DNA of 48,604 nucleotides, taken from the NCBI RefSeq assembly GCF_029891735.1, contig NZ_JANQDH010000117.1, forward strand, positions 1-48,604. The letters are read 5' to 3'. Both the position numbers and the translations under genes were made by a program. Position 1 is the first letter of the stretch; each line of letters starts with the position of its first letter. Under the pieces are notes generated by a model, which did no database searches, had not been told where the DNA came from, and saw only the letters and a list, made by a program, of their open reading frames with translations. Shown here piece by piece: positions 1 through 7,832 of this stretch. This DNA comes from Chrysosporum bergii ANA360D. GTDB taxonomy: Bacteria > Cyanobacteriota > Cyanobacteriia > Cyanobacteriales > Nostocaceae.

Positions 1-99
1 CTGATGGACGCTAGGAAAGAAAAAGTACAGGAAACTGTCAAAGTATTCGTTTAATACTTCTTTCCATGATTCATCGTAATTGGCTCTTACTTCACTCAT
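1..99 (-). CDS. Rpn/DUF4351-family protein, N-terminal fragment cut by window edge
   Basis: The first 33 codons of a leftward gene are open from an ATG at 97-99 to the window edge. The peptide starts MSEVRANYDESWKEVLNEYF and continues with a hydrophobic stretch ending in FFFPSVHQ. The pattern YD-x-x-WKE-x-L-x-x-YF followed by FFFP is typical of the cyanobacterial Rpn/PD-(D/E)XK putative transposase family, often annotated DUF4351 or recombination-promoting nuclease. The catalytic core lies outside the window, so nuclease activity cannot be judged. The assignment rests on a short N-terminal match recalled from the family. An intact gene or a truncated remnant are equally possible. Confidence 0.6.
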   Translation of the reverse strand, partial: MSEVRANYDESWKEVLNEYFDSFLYFFFPSVHQ

Positions 100-184
100 G
101 GGTTTGTTATCTTGGGTGAATCTTGATTCTCAACACGCAACTAGGCTGGGTGAAAAAAATCTGTTTATTACCCGGATTTATGGA

Positions 185-210
185 CGTGCGTTAACAGGCT
201 CTAACGCACG
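185..210. terminator. Hairpin downstream of ppx
   Basis: A perfect 9-bp inverted repeat (CGTGCGTTA at 185-193, TAACGCACG at 202-210) with an 8-nt loop lies about 115 nt past the ppx stop, between ppx and the left-edge gene. There is no clear T-run on either strand, so it may be a weak terminator or an RNA-stabilising structure. Nothing else is evident between 100 and 323. Confidence 0.4.
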
Positions 211-323
211 CAAATATTTCGTGTAAACTATACAATATAGCGAATTTTGCCCGAGTGAGGTACATCCTTAACTGGCAAGATGCCCGCTAGACAAGACTCT
301 CACCTGTTGAAGAAATGCTATAT

Positions 324-1964
324 CTAGGCAGGAGAGTGTTTTAAATTAACCACTAATTTCACCTTAAATTCATCCTCAAAAACTGGTTTTTTGTAATCTA
401 AACTCCAAATTTCTAAGGCACAGTCATCATGAGGTCGAGAAGGAAAAAGCAACATTTGCAATTCCTGGCTATTAGGAGCATACTCACATTCTACCCTGGC
501 GATCGCCCCAATTTGTCGCCTATCCAATGCCACCGCCAATCTTAACAGGACACTCAATTGATTAACTATTTGTCGATGCTGTTTGTTTATTAAGTTACGG
601 TAACTTTCGTGTTTTTTCTTAGGTGGGGATTTGCGGTGATAACGTGCTAGATTAGCAATGATTTCAATCTCGGTTTCTGTATAACCCAGTAATTCACCAT
701 TGCGAATCAGATAGTAGGAATGCTTGTGGTGAGATGAATGGCTGATGTAATGTCCACAGTTATGTAATATTGCCGCAGCCCATAACAAGCGTCTCTCACT
801 TTCTCCCCATTTGTGTAATTTATCTTGAGTTTGGTCAAATAAACTCAAAGCAAATAAGGCCACGCGATCGCTGTGTTCTAAATTAAGATGATACTTGTGA
901 GCCTGTTTGAGAACACTACGTTGACGTACTGAACTTTGATAACGCAGTTTATCTTCAATCAAACCGTGAGTTAGCATCCAGTCTACTATCACCCCTTCCC
1001 GCAGGGCGCGTCCGCACAGCGTGACTGATTCCACCCCTAACAAAGTCATAACCTCTTGCAAAATCACAGCGCCAGCCAATATTACCTCTGACCGCTTATC
1101 TGGCATACCAGGTATATGAGAAATTTCTGAATGAGTCATTTTCCGCAGGCGACTTACCCAATCCCGCAAATCCTTGAGACTGAACTGGTAGCCATTCAGG
1201 GTAGAAGGGACAGTATCTAAATTTTCCCGTGCATGAATCATTGCTAGGGTTTCAATAGTACCTGAAGTTCCCACCAAACGGGGAGATTCACCGAACTGGG
1301 TATTTGCTAACACACTTTCCACGGAACGTTCTAACATCCCCCGTGTATAGGCTTGCAGGTAACAAAAGTCAGCATCACTGATAGGGTCGGTGGTGATGAA
1401 CTCGCCAGTGAGTCTGACTGCACCAACTTTTGTACTGGTCAGAGTACGGGCTTCTTGACTATCCCCCAAAATTAATTCTGTGGAACCACCACCAATATCT
1501 ACAATAATATGAGGTTGGTTGTTAAATTCCATCCCCGACAGTACACCTAAATAGATGCGTCGCGCTTCCTCTTGACCAGAAATCAAGTCAACGCTTAAAC
1601 CTATCTCTTGTTGTACTCTTTGCAAAAAATCTCTCCCATTGGGGGCTTCTCGCACAGCGCTAGTTGCTACAGCGATAATTGTTTCTACATTGGCGGTTTT
1701 GGCCACTTCTTGAAACCGTTTGAGAACACCAATAGCCTTATCCATGACTTCTGGTTTAAGTTCTCCAGTGGTAATATCACGATTACCAAGTCTAACGGTT
1801 TCTTTTTCTTTGGTAATAATACTAAAGGATGGCAGATTTGGGTCAATCTTTACCACTACCATATGTAGGGAATTTGTTCCCAAATCAATGGCAGCAATCA
1901 TCCGGTTTTGCTGGACTGGTTGAGTATCCACACTTTCCCAGTCAGCTGAAACTAAATCCAGCAT
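324..1964 (-). CDS. ppx: Exopolyphosphatase, Ppx/GppA family
   Basis: The product is predicted to hydrolyse terminal phosphate from long-chain polyphosphate in the cytoplasm. The 546-residue protein has the ASKHA-type phosphate 1 motif DLGTNS at residues 27-32, SGQEEARR near 129-136 and the second nucleotide/phosphate motif DIGGGSTEL at 156-164. A C-terminal HD-like half contains a His-rich segment (HNCGHYISHSSHHKHSYY) around residue 400. This long two-part layout is usual for cyanobacterial Ppx. The ATG at 1964 gives an N-terminal extension of 21 residues before MIAAIDLG. That extension (LVSADWES) looks conserved in cyanobacterial homologues as I recall them, so I kept it. GppA-type pppGpp hydrolysis cannot be excluded. 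The gene diverges from the UbiA-type gene across a 277-nt gap. Confidence 0.92.
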   Translation of the reverse strand: MLDLVSADWESVDTQPVQQNRMIAAIDLGTNSLHMVVVKIDPNLPSFSIITKEKETVRLGNRDITTGELKPEVMDKAIGVLKRFQEVAKTANVETIIAVATSAVREAPNGRDFLQRVQQEIGLSVDLISGQEEARRIYLGVLSGMEFNNQPHIIVDIGGGSTELILGDSQEARTLTSTKVGAVRLTGEFITTDPISDADFCYLQAYTRGMLERSVESVLANTQFGESPRLVGTSGTIETLAMIHARENLDTVPSTLNGYQFSLKDLRDWVSRLRKMTHSEISHIPGMPDKRSEVILAGAVILQEVMTLLGVESVTLCGRALREGVIVDWMLTHGLIEDKLRYQSSVRQRSVLKQAHKYHLNLEHSDRVALFALSLFDQTQDKLHKWGESERRLLWAAAILHNCGHYISHSSHHKHSYYLIRNGELLGYTETEIEIIANLARYHRKSPPKKKHESYRNLINKQHRQIVNQLSVLLRLAVALDRRQIGAIARVECEYAPNSQELQMLLFPSRPHDDCALEIWSLDYKKPVFEDEFKVKLVVNLKHSPA

Positions 1965-2241
1965 CTATTTTTCTCTCAGTGAAGGAAGAACTATAAAGAG
2001 GTGGGGAGTTGGTATGTTTAGCACTGGCAGATGCTTGATCAATCTATGTATTAAATTATATATTCTCAGAATATTTACCCTAATCCCTACAAATTGAGCA
2101 ACTCATGAGTAAAAATCCTAGTCTCTAGCATCTTGTAGACAACGCCAGTTAAAGATTTTGCTTTTACCAACATCAAATAACGTTATTCTATAGATGTAAA
2201 GATGTGTAAACTCATCTATCTCCAGTTATTACTTGATTTCC

Positions 2242-3126
2242 ATGCTCAATCCTGACGATCGCAAACCTGAGCCTGTATGGCTAACTATTATCCGGCTTTT
2301 GCGGTGGGATAAACCAGAAGGACGGTTAATTTTAATGATTCCTGCCCTTTGGGCTGTATTTTTAGCAGCCTCTGGAAAACCGCCTTTACCTTTAGTAGTC
2401 ATAATTGTCTTGGGTACTCTAGCCACCAGTGCTGCTGGTTGTGTAGTTAACGATTTATGGGATAGAAATATTGATCCACAAGTAAAAAGAACACGAAACC
2501 GTCCCCTTGCTTCTCGCACCCTGTCTATCAAAGTCGGAATTGTGGTCGCTCTTGTTTCCCTACTGTGTGCAGCAGCCCTCGCCTTCTATCTTAACCCTTT
2601 AAGTTTCTGGCTGTCTGTGGCGGCTGTGCCAGTAATTATACTATACCCAGGTGCAAAACGGGTGTTTCCAGTACCCCAGCTAGTCCTTTCCCTGGCTTGG
2701 GGTTTTGCCGTTTTGATTAGCTGGAGTGCTGTAACACAGAATCTTTCTCAACCCACTTGGCTACTGTGGGGCGCGACTATATTCTGGACACTGGGATTTG
2801 ATACAGTTTATGCTATGAGCGATCGGGAAGATGATCGACGCATTGGGGTTAATTCCAGCGCTTTATTTTTTGGTAATTACGCCCCTACAGCCATTGGTAT
2901 TTTCTTTTTATTTACAATTTTTTTACTAGCTTGCTTAGGTATCTTGACTAACCTAAGTTTAGCCTTTTGGGTCAGCCTAGCAATGGCTACCATAGGCTGG
3001 AGTTGGCAGTGTTTACGTTTAAGAAAGCACAACCTACCTAACCGCGAGTATAGTAAGATGTTTCGCCAAAATGTCTGGATTGGTTTTATTTTACTGGCTG
3101 GGATGATTGTCGGCTCATACCGTTAA
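2242..3126 (+). CDS. ubiA: UbiA-type 4-hydroxybenzoate solanesyltransferase (plastoquinone pathway)
   Basis: This is an integral membrane prenyltransferase of 294 residues with about eight or nine hydrophobic segments. The first Asp-rich motif NDLWDRNID lies at residues 70-78 and the second, DREDDRRIG, at about 194-202. Both bind the Mg-diphosphate of the prenyl donor. In cyanobacteria the ubiquinone-type UbiA homologue works in plastoquinone synthesis, attaching a solanesyl chain to 4-hydroxybenzoate; that is family knowledge, not visible in the sequence. I chose the ATG at 2242 over the in-frame TTG at 2233, because the downstream start matches the family N terminus (NPDDRKPEPVW). It is a single gene with no operon partner. 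Confidence 0.9.
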   Translation: MLNPDDRKPEPVWLTIIRLLRWDKPEGRLILMIPALWAVFLAASGKPPLPLVVIIVLGTLATSAAGCVVNDLWDRNIDPQVKRTRNRPLASRTLSIKVGIVVALVSLLCAAALAFYLNPLSFWLSVAAVPVIILYPGAKRVFPVPQLVLSLAWGFAVLISWSAVTQNLSQPTWLLWGATIFWTLGFDTVYAMSDREDDRRIGVNSSALFFGNYAPTAIGIFFLFTIFLLACLGILTNLSLAFWVSLAMATIGWSWQCLRLRKHNLPNREYSKMFRQNVWIGFILLAGMIVGSYR

Positions 3127-3364
3127 TAATTAACATCACATTATTAATTTTTTATACATTTTAAATTTTTATATTGACTAAAGACCTGTTATGTAGTATA
3201 CCTGGTTTTGTGGTGAATAGCTGCAAATTGTAAAAATACAACTTTCAAATTAGACAAATAAACTCCTAAGACAGCCAAGTTTGATAGGTGTGTATTTCAC
3301 AGCAGCGTTTTGAGTATCTGTAGTGAGCATAAAAACTTAATTTCTTAAGTGAGGAGTAACGAAA

Positions 3365-4318
3365 ATGATCAGCCAGTTTCCAGTAAAATACGCTATGTGG
3401 GCATTAACTTCTACTTTGGGGATGGGACTAGCCATTAGTCAACCAGTATTGGCGCAAGAGGTAATTGCTACATCTCAAATAAGCGAAATAAATCCCCAAA
3501 CGGGAACCTTTTCCCACAGCGCTGCTGACTTACAACCAATAGCCCAAAGACCCATTGATGTAAATAAATTTTGTAAAGATTATCCTTTGAACTCTCGCTG
3601 TACTCAAACCAGCCCCCCCTCAACAACACCAACTCCCACAACTCCTGTAGGAATAGAAGTTCAACCCATAGAGGAAACAAGTAAAACTCCTGTGAATAAA
3701 GGCATTGGTTTGGCAATTACTCCAGAAGTAAGTACTTTGGGTGTAGGAGCTTCCATAACCAAGTCAATAACCCCTAACTTTAATGCCAGGGTGGGGATAA
3801 ACGGCCTTGGTGTAGGGGCAGATATTACAGAAACAGATGTAACTTACAAAGCGGATCTTAACTTATCCAATATTTCCACTGTCATTGACTACCACCCCTT
3901 TCAAAACTCTGGTTTTCGTCTAACAGGAGGCTTGGTATTTCAAGATAATAATATCAAAGGCCAAGGCACACCAACCAATAACAGTATTACAATTGGTAAC
4001 GACACTTACACCAGTAATGATTTACAGTCAGTTGACGCTAAGGTTTCCTTTCCCAATAGTGTCGCGCCTTATGTGGGTATTGGCTGGGGAAATGCAGTAA
4101 AACCCGGTAGACGCTGGGGATTTTCTTTTAATTTAGGTGTGATGTTTACTGGTTCCCCAGAAATAGATATTACACCTACCTATGGTCCCAGTATTACTCC
4201 AGCAGTACGAAATCAAATCGATACTAGCATCCAGCAAGAGGTTAGGGATTTGGAAGATGACCTAGAATGGTTGAACATTTATCCCGTGCTGTCCCTTGGT
4301 ATATCCTACCAATTTTAA
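3365..4318 (+). CDS. Secreted outer-membrane beta-barrel-like protein
   Basis: The 317-residue protein begins with a clear Sec signal peptide; a hydrophobic core is followed by PVLA|QE, predicting cleavage after about residue 30. A Pro/Thr-rich linker (PPSTTPTPTTPVG) near residues 82-95 leads into a region rich in alternating polar and hydrophobic residues with many Gly, Asn and Thr. The protein ends YPVLSLGISYQF, with the terminal Phe typical of outer-membrane barrels recognised by BamA. A site for an outer-membrane barrel is therefore likely, but no specific family or function is recognised. An RBS-like GAGGAG lies just upstream of the ATG. It may bind a small molecule or act as a porin-like channel; this is open. 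Confidence 0.7.
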   Translation: MISQFPVKYAMWALTSTLGMGLAISQPVLAQEVIATSQISEINPQTGTFSHSAADLQPIAQRPIDVNKFCKDYPLNSRCTQTSPPSTTPTPTTPVGIEVQPIEETSKTPVNKGIGLAITPEVSTLGVGASITKSITPNFNARVGINGLGVGADITETDVTYKADLNLSNISTVIDYHPFQNSGFRLTGGLVFQDNNIKGQGTPTNNSITIGNDTYTSNDLQSVDAKVSFPNSVAPYVGIGWGNAVKPGRRWGFSFNLGVMFTGSPEIDITPTYGPSITPAVRNQIDTSIQQEVRDLEDDLEWLNIYPVLSLGISYQF

Positions 4319-4477
4319 TGTTGCTAATCATGTTACGGTTAGCAAAACAAATCAAATCACCAGCATTTTACAGTTACTTGATATTTGCCCAGATTAGGCA
4401 AAGTTTTGCTTCCTATCTCTGTTAACGGTGTTTAGTAGTTGGGTATGTGACTAGAAAATTTAGCATTACCCAACTCT

Positions 4478-5053
4478 ATGCCGCGATCGCCTCTTTTCAA
4501 ACTAGCTATGATAGCCTTACTTTCCCTGGGTAGTCTGGGTATTGTTAGCAAAAATTTTTTTCTCACCAAAGCTTTGAGTAGCAACAAAATTCAAGTCATA
4601 ACTGACAAATCACGCTACCAAGAAATTCGTCAGCAACTATGGGCTAATAACCACCACATCCAACATTTTCCTGAGCAGTTACCTCATAACAGTAAAAACG
4701 TCCGTATCGCCTATTATTCTGGAATTGGACAACAGGGCAGTTTTTTACAACTCAGACTCAAAAACTCACCACACACAATTCAAGACTTACTTTCACAATA
4801 TAGAAAAACTGCTCAACACCAATACCAAGGTGGTGATACCAACAATCACGCTAACCTAGCCAACGGTGTACCCACAACATTCTTTTACACCAGTGATTCT
4901 GGGCGGGAATCATTTCCCCCCACCTATGAAATATTAGTATTAGATGCTAAAGACAGAGGTAGCCCCGGTTTCAAATGGAATCATGGTTATAGCTACGGCG
5001 TAGCTATTGATAGTTCAGCCTCAGAAATTGTCTATTGGTCTGAAATATGGTAA
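4478..5053 (+). CDS. Exported or membrane-anchored hypothetical protein
   Basis: I do not recognise this 191-residue protein. It begins MPRSPLFKLAMIALLSLGSL, a basic start and hydrophobic segment that fits a signal peptide or N-terminal anchor, so the remainder is probably periplasmic. The mature part has no cysteine pair or catalytic motif I can name; it is rich in Tyr, Ser, His and Asn and ends YWSEIW. It stands alone: the CRISPR array starts 17 nt after its stop, which makes read-through in the sense opposite to crRNA synthesis possible. Codon use and length support a real gene. Confidence 0.65.
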   Translation: MPRSPLFKLAMIALLSLGSLGIVSKNFFLTKALSSNKIQVITDKSRYQEIRQQLWANNHHIQHFPEQLPHNSKNVRIAYYSGIGQQGSFLQLRLKNSPHTIQDLLSQYRKTAQHQYQGGDTNNHANLANGVPTTFFYTSDSGRESFPPTYEILVLDAKDRGSPGFKWNHGYSYGVAIDSSASEIVYWSEIW

Positions 5054-5070
5054 GAATTAAAAATCATAAA

Positions 5071-6628
5071 ATTTCAATCCCTGATAGGGATTAAGTGTCA
5101 TTGTGACTTTGGATGAGAAGCTCGATAGAAGCACGGGTAGTGGTTTCAATCCCTGATAGGGATTAAGTGTCATTGTGACCCATTAATGCGGCCAAGCTCG
5201 TTGGGGTATGCTTTGTTTCAATCCCTGATAGGGATTAAGTGTCATTGTGACAGAATCAGGGTTTGTGGGCATTGAGGCTGAGTATCAAGTTTCAATCCCT
5301 GATAGGGATTAAGTGTCATTGTGACTTCCTATGGGTATTCGTTTCGGTTTAAAATATGCAAGTTTCAATCCCTGATAGGGATTAAGTGTCATTGTGACAT
5401 TTTGTAATCTTGAAATTGTCGTTATTACTGCTGTTTCAATCCCTGATAGGGATTAAGTGTCATTGTGACTCTGGAAACAAAAAAGAAACTACATCTGTAT
5501 TGGTTTCAATCCCTGATAGGGATTAAGTGTCATTGTGACTTGTGCCTCACATTGGATATACAAACAGTATACGCGTTTCAATCCCTGATAGGGATTAAGT
5601 GTCATTGTGACTTCGCCGTAAGAAGTGCAGGTAAAAACTTCCTTGTTTCAATCCCTGATAGGGATTAAGTGTCATTGTGACTCTATTGTGCCTCACATTG
5701 GATATACAATATACGCGTTTCAATCCCTGATAGGGATTAAGTGTCATTGTGACCCGGCTTGGGCGTGTGCGAGCCCTATAAGGTGTATGGTTTCAATCCC
5801 TGATAGGGATTAAGTGTCATTGTGACATTTTGGTTACCTGCTTTCCACCAACATCACCGGGTATGTTTCAATCCCTGATAGGGATTAAGTGTCATTGTGA
5901 CTGTCGATATACCAGGTTGCGCTGGTTTCTGTGTGGTTTCAATCCCTGATAGGGATTAAGTGTCATTGTGACAAAAAATATTTTTATTTTTTTTACTATC
6001 ACCCCTTGTTTCAATCCCTGATAGGGATTAAGTGTCATTGTGACTTCGAGGTAAGAACGCTCAAAGGACAATTCGCTGCGTTTCAATCCCTGATAGGGAT
6101 TAAGTGTCATTGTGACCAGAAATTGTCAAAAGAATGATCACGCTTTAGCTCCGTTTCAATCCCTGATAGGGATTAAGTGTCATTGTGACTTCTGTAGTAT
6201 CAATTTCTAAGGTTATTCCCATATGCGTTTCAATCCCTGATAGGGATTAAGTGTCATTGTGACATCCAGCATTAACTCCCCCAATCTGAACATTACCTAG
6301 CGTTTCAATCCCTGATAGGGATTAAGTGTCATTGTGACTGAAATAGCGGGGGAGCAAGCTAGTAGTGCGGAATGGCAGTTTCAATCCCTGATAGGGATTA
6401 AGTGTCATTGTGACGGTTCCCGAATGGGTTTCCAAACGGTTTTCAATTGTTTCAATCCCTGATAGGGATTAAGTGTCATTGTGACTCATTCAACTGATCC
6501 CATTCAAGCCCTAATTCCTGTTTCAATCCCTGATAGGGATTAAGTGTCATTGTGACAAATCGCCCCCTTGTGAATCGCCCCGTTGTGAATCGTTTCAATC
6601 CCTGATAGGGATTAAGTGTCATTGTGAC
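5071..6628 (-). CRISPR. CRISPR array, 22 repeats of 37 nt and 21 spacers
   Basis: Twenty-two 37-nt repeats begin at 5071, 5143, 5215, 5289, 5362, 5433, 5503, 5575, 5645, 5717, 5790, 5865, 5936, 6008, 6080, 6153, 6227, 6302, 6378, 6449, 6520 and 6592. On the plus strand each starts GTTTCAATCCCTGATAGGGA and ends TTAAGTGTCATTGTGAC. Spacers are 33-39 nt. The repeat holds a 7-bp stem (AATCCCT/AGGGATT) with a 3-nt loop. Read on the minus strand it ends in ATTGAAAC, the usual 5' handle of cyanobacterial crRNAs, so the array is transcribed leftwards. The leftmost repeat alone has a changed terminal base (A for G at 5071), as expected at the leader-distal end. No cas gene is in the window. The spacer length range and the handle suggest type III or I-D, which is inference. 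Confidence 0.98.
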
Positions 6629-6900
6629 TGCCCGCGGTTGGAAGGGTTGACATATTTGGTTTTCAAGGTTCTGTTCCGTCAATCTAAAGATAATATAGCT
6701 TTTCAGGAAATGATTTGTCAAGGGGAATCTGAAAAAAAACCTAAAAGGTTGGAAGAACAAGGGTTTGGGGAGTTGCGTCAACCTCATTTTAAGTATGAGG
6801 GCTGGAAATGTAGATGTAGTCAGGGTTGGGGACAGTTTTTTTATATGTATCAATAAAACACCTACTGGTTGACGCAAAATTTGAGATGAGGTGGGCAAGG
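6629..6900 (-). promoter_or_regulatory. CRISPR leader region
   Basis: The stretch directly right of the last perfect repeat is the expected leader, since the processed strand is minus and the degenerate repeat lies at the far left. It contains a promoter (listed separately) and two inverted repeats: TTGCGTCAACC at 6773-6783 with GGTTGACGCAA at 6867-6877, and CCTCAT at 6782-6787 with ATGAGG at 6795-6800. Open frames here have no convincing coding character. Confidence 0.6.
6692..6721 (-). promoter_or_regulatory. Sigma70-type promoter of the CRISPR array
   Basis: On the minus strand there is TTGACA (6721-6716), an 18-nt spacer, then TATATT (6697-6692). This matches the -35 consensus fully and the -10 at five of six positions. 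Transcription would begin near 6685 and enter the first repeat about 57 nt later. Its direction agrees with the crRNA handle orientation. Confidence 0.72.
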
Positions 6901-6901
6901 C

Positions 6902-6934
6902 GCGATTGGCTCCGCCAGTGCCGTAGGCAATCGC
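6902..6934. repeat. Small hairpin-forming dispersed repeat
   Basis: GCGATTG (6902-6908) and CAATCGC (6928-6934) form a 7-bp inverted repeat around a GC-richer centre containing GCCGTAGG. Short GCGATTG...CAATCGC hairpins with this kind of core are common between genes in Nostocales genomes. It separates the CRISPR leader from the next gene. Nothing coding is seen from 6935 to 7231. Confidence 0.45.
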
Positions 6935-7231
6935 AGTTTAGCATACTGGGTGGGGGTGAGATCACATTGAAAAACCGAGTATTGCATCCACTGACCGTCA
7001 ATCTACAATTTCACTAATTGAAGGTGCAATAATTGTGAAGTTTTGTTGCAGGATTCAACACTTCTGGTGGTAAACATAGACTGGACAAACATCATCAGGT
7101 TGCGGCTTCACATCCACAATAAAAAAAACCGTTAAACTTTATGGTAAATTAACAGGCTATGCAACAGAATATGATAGTTTTCTATGGTGTGAACACACAG
7201 CCGAAAATTAAGAAAGGAGAACCTACAGTTA

Positions 7232-7435
7232 ATGGAATCAAATATCTCACAGGGCGCAACTCTAACCAGTGAAGACTTCAGCGAATATGTTGCCCACTTG
7301 CAACTTCACATGACTCTACAAGCCCGCAATCTGGTTCCAACCCTCAAGCAGACACTTACAGTTGAAGATAGCCGAGAGCAACTGTTACACCAAACCCAAG
7401 CTGACTTTGAAAAGCTTGTTTCCCGACAAGGTTAA
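7232..7435 (+). CDS. Small conserved hypothetical protein (67 aa)
   Basis: The ATG at 7232 is preceded by a strong AAGGAGA ribosome-binding site, which supports expression of this 67-residue protein. It is soluble, mildly acidic and probably all-helical (for example EDFSEYVAHLQLHMTLQARN), without cysteines, signal peptide or membrane segment. I do not recognise a family or function. It stands alone, followed by a hairpin at 7487. Confidence 0.6.
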   Translation: MESNISQGATLTSEDFSEYVAHLQLHMTLQARNLVPTLKQTLTVEDSREQLLHQTQADFEKLVSRQG

Positions 7436-7486
7436 TCGCGGTAGTGTAATCAGTTAGTAGGATATTTGCATCAATATCGCTCAACT

Positions 7487-7513
7487 CCCCTTCCTCAGCC
7501 ACAAAGGAAGGGG
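7487..7513 (+). terminator. Terminator-like hairpin
   Basis: CCCCTTCCT (7487-7495) pairs perfectly with AGGAAGGGG (7505-7513) over a 9-nt loop, about 50 nt after the small gene. The following bases are only loosely T-rich (ATCTAGTTT), so efficiency is uncertain. The rest of the 397-nt gap up to 7832 is AT-rich and shows no gene or clear repeat. Confidence 0.55.
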
Positions 7514-7832
7514 ATCTAGTTTCTGGAATTATTTTTATTGTTCCTTGCGTCCTGTACGTTTGCTTACATAATGTTATCCCATCTTTACACAGAAACTGTA
7601 TAAGTAATTATTAATATTTCTACCTTCCCTAACACAGCCAAATTCTCATAAAATAACACTAGATTCAATCAACACTTTTGATGATCATCAGCTTGGCTAC
7701 TTTTTAGCTGGTTAGATACTATATCTTTGTGTGTAGTGACAAAAATCACCCTTTGGGAGCATAAGCTAAAAGGGCAAAACAGTTAAAATTAATTATTGCA
7801 ACACCTCCTCTGACCCAGTAAGTTAAGGCTAA

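Noticed and set aside
5465-6137. Open reading frames across the CRISPR array on both strands, with repeated SLIGIKCHCD or NPYQGLK peptides
   Set aside because: The repeated peptides are translations of the CRISPR repeat, not a repeat protein.
6638-7017. Open frames of 60-140 codons right of the array on both strands
   Set aside because: They lie in the leader or run into repeats, overlap each other, have no good ribosome-binding site and no recognisable composition.
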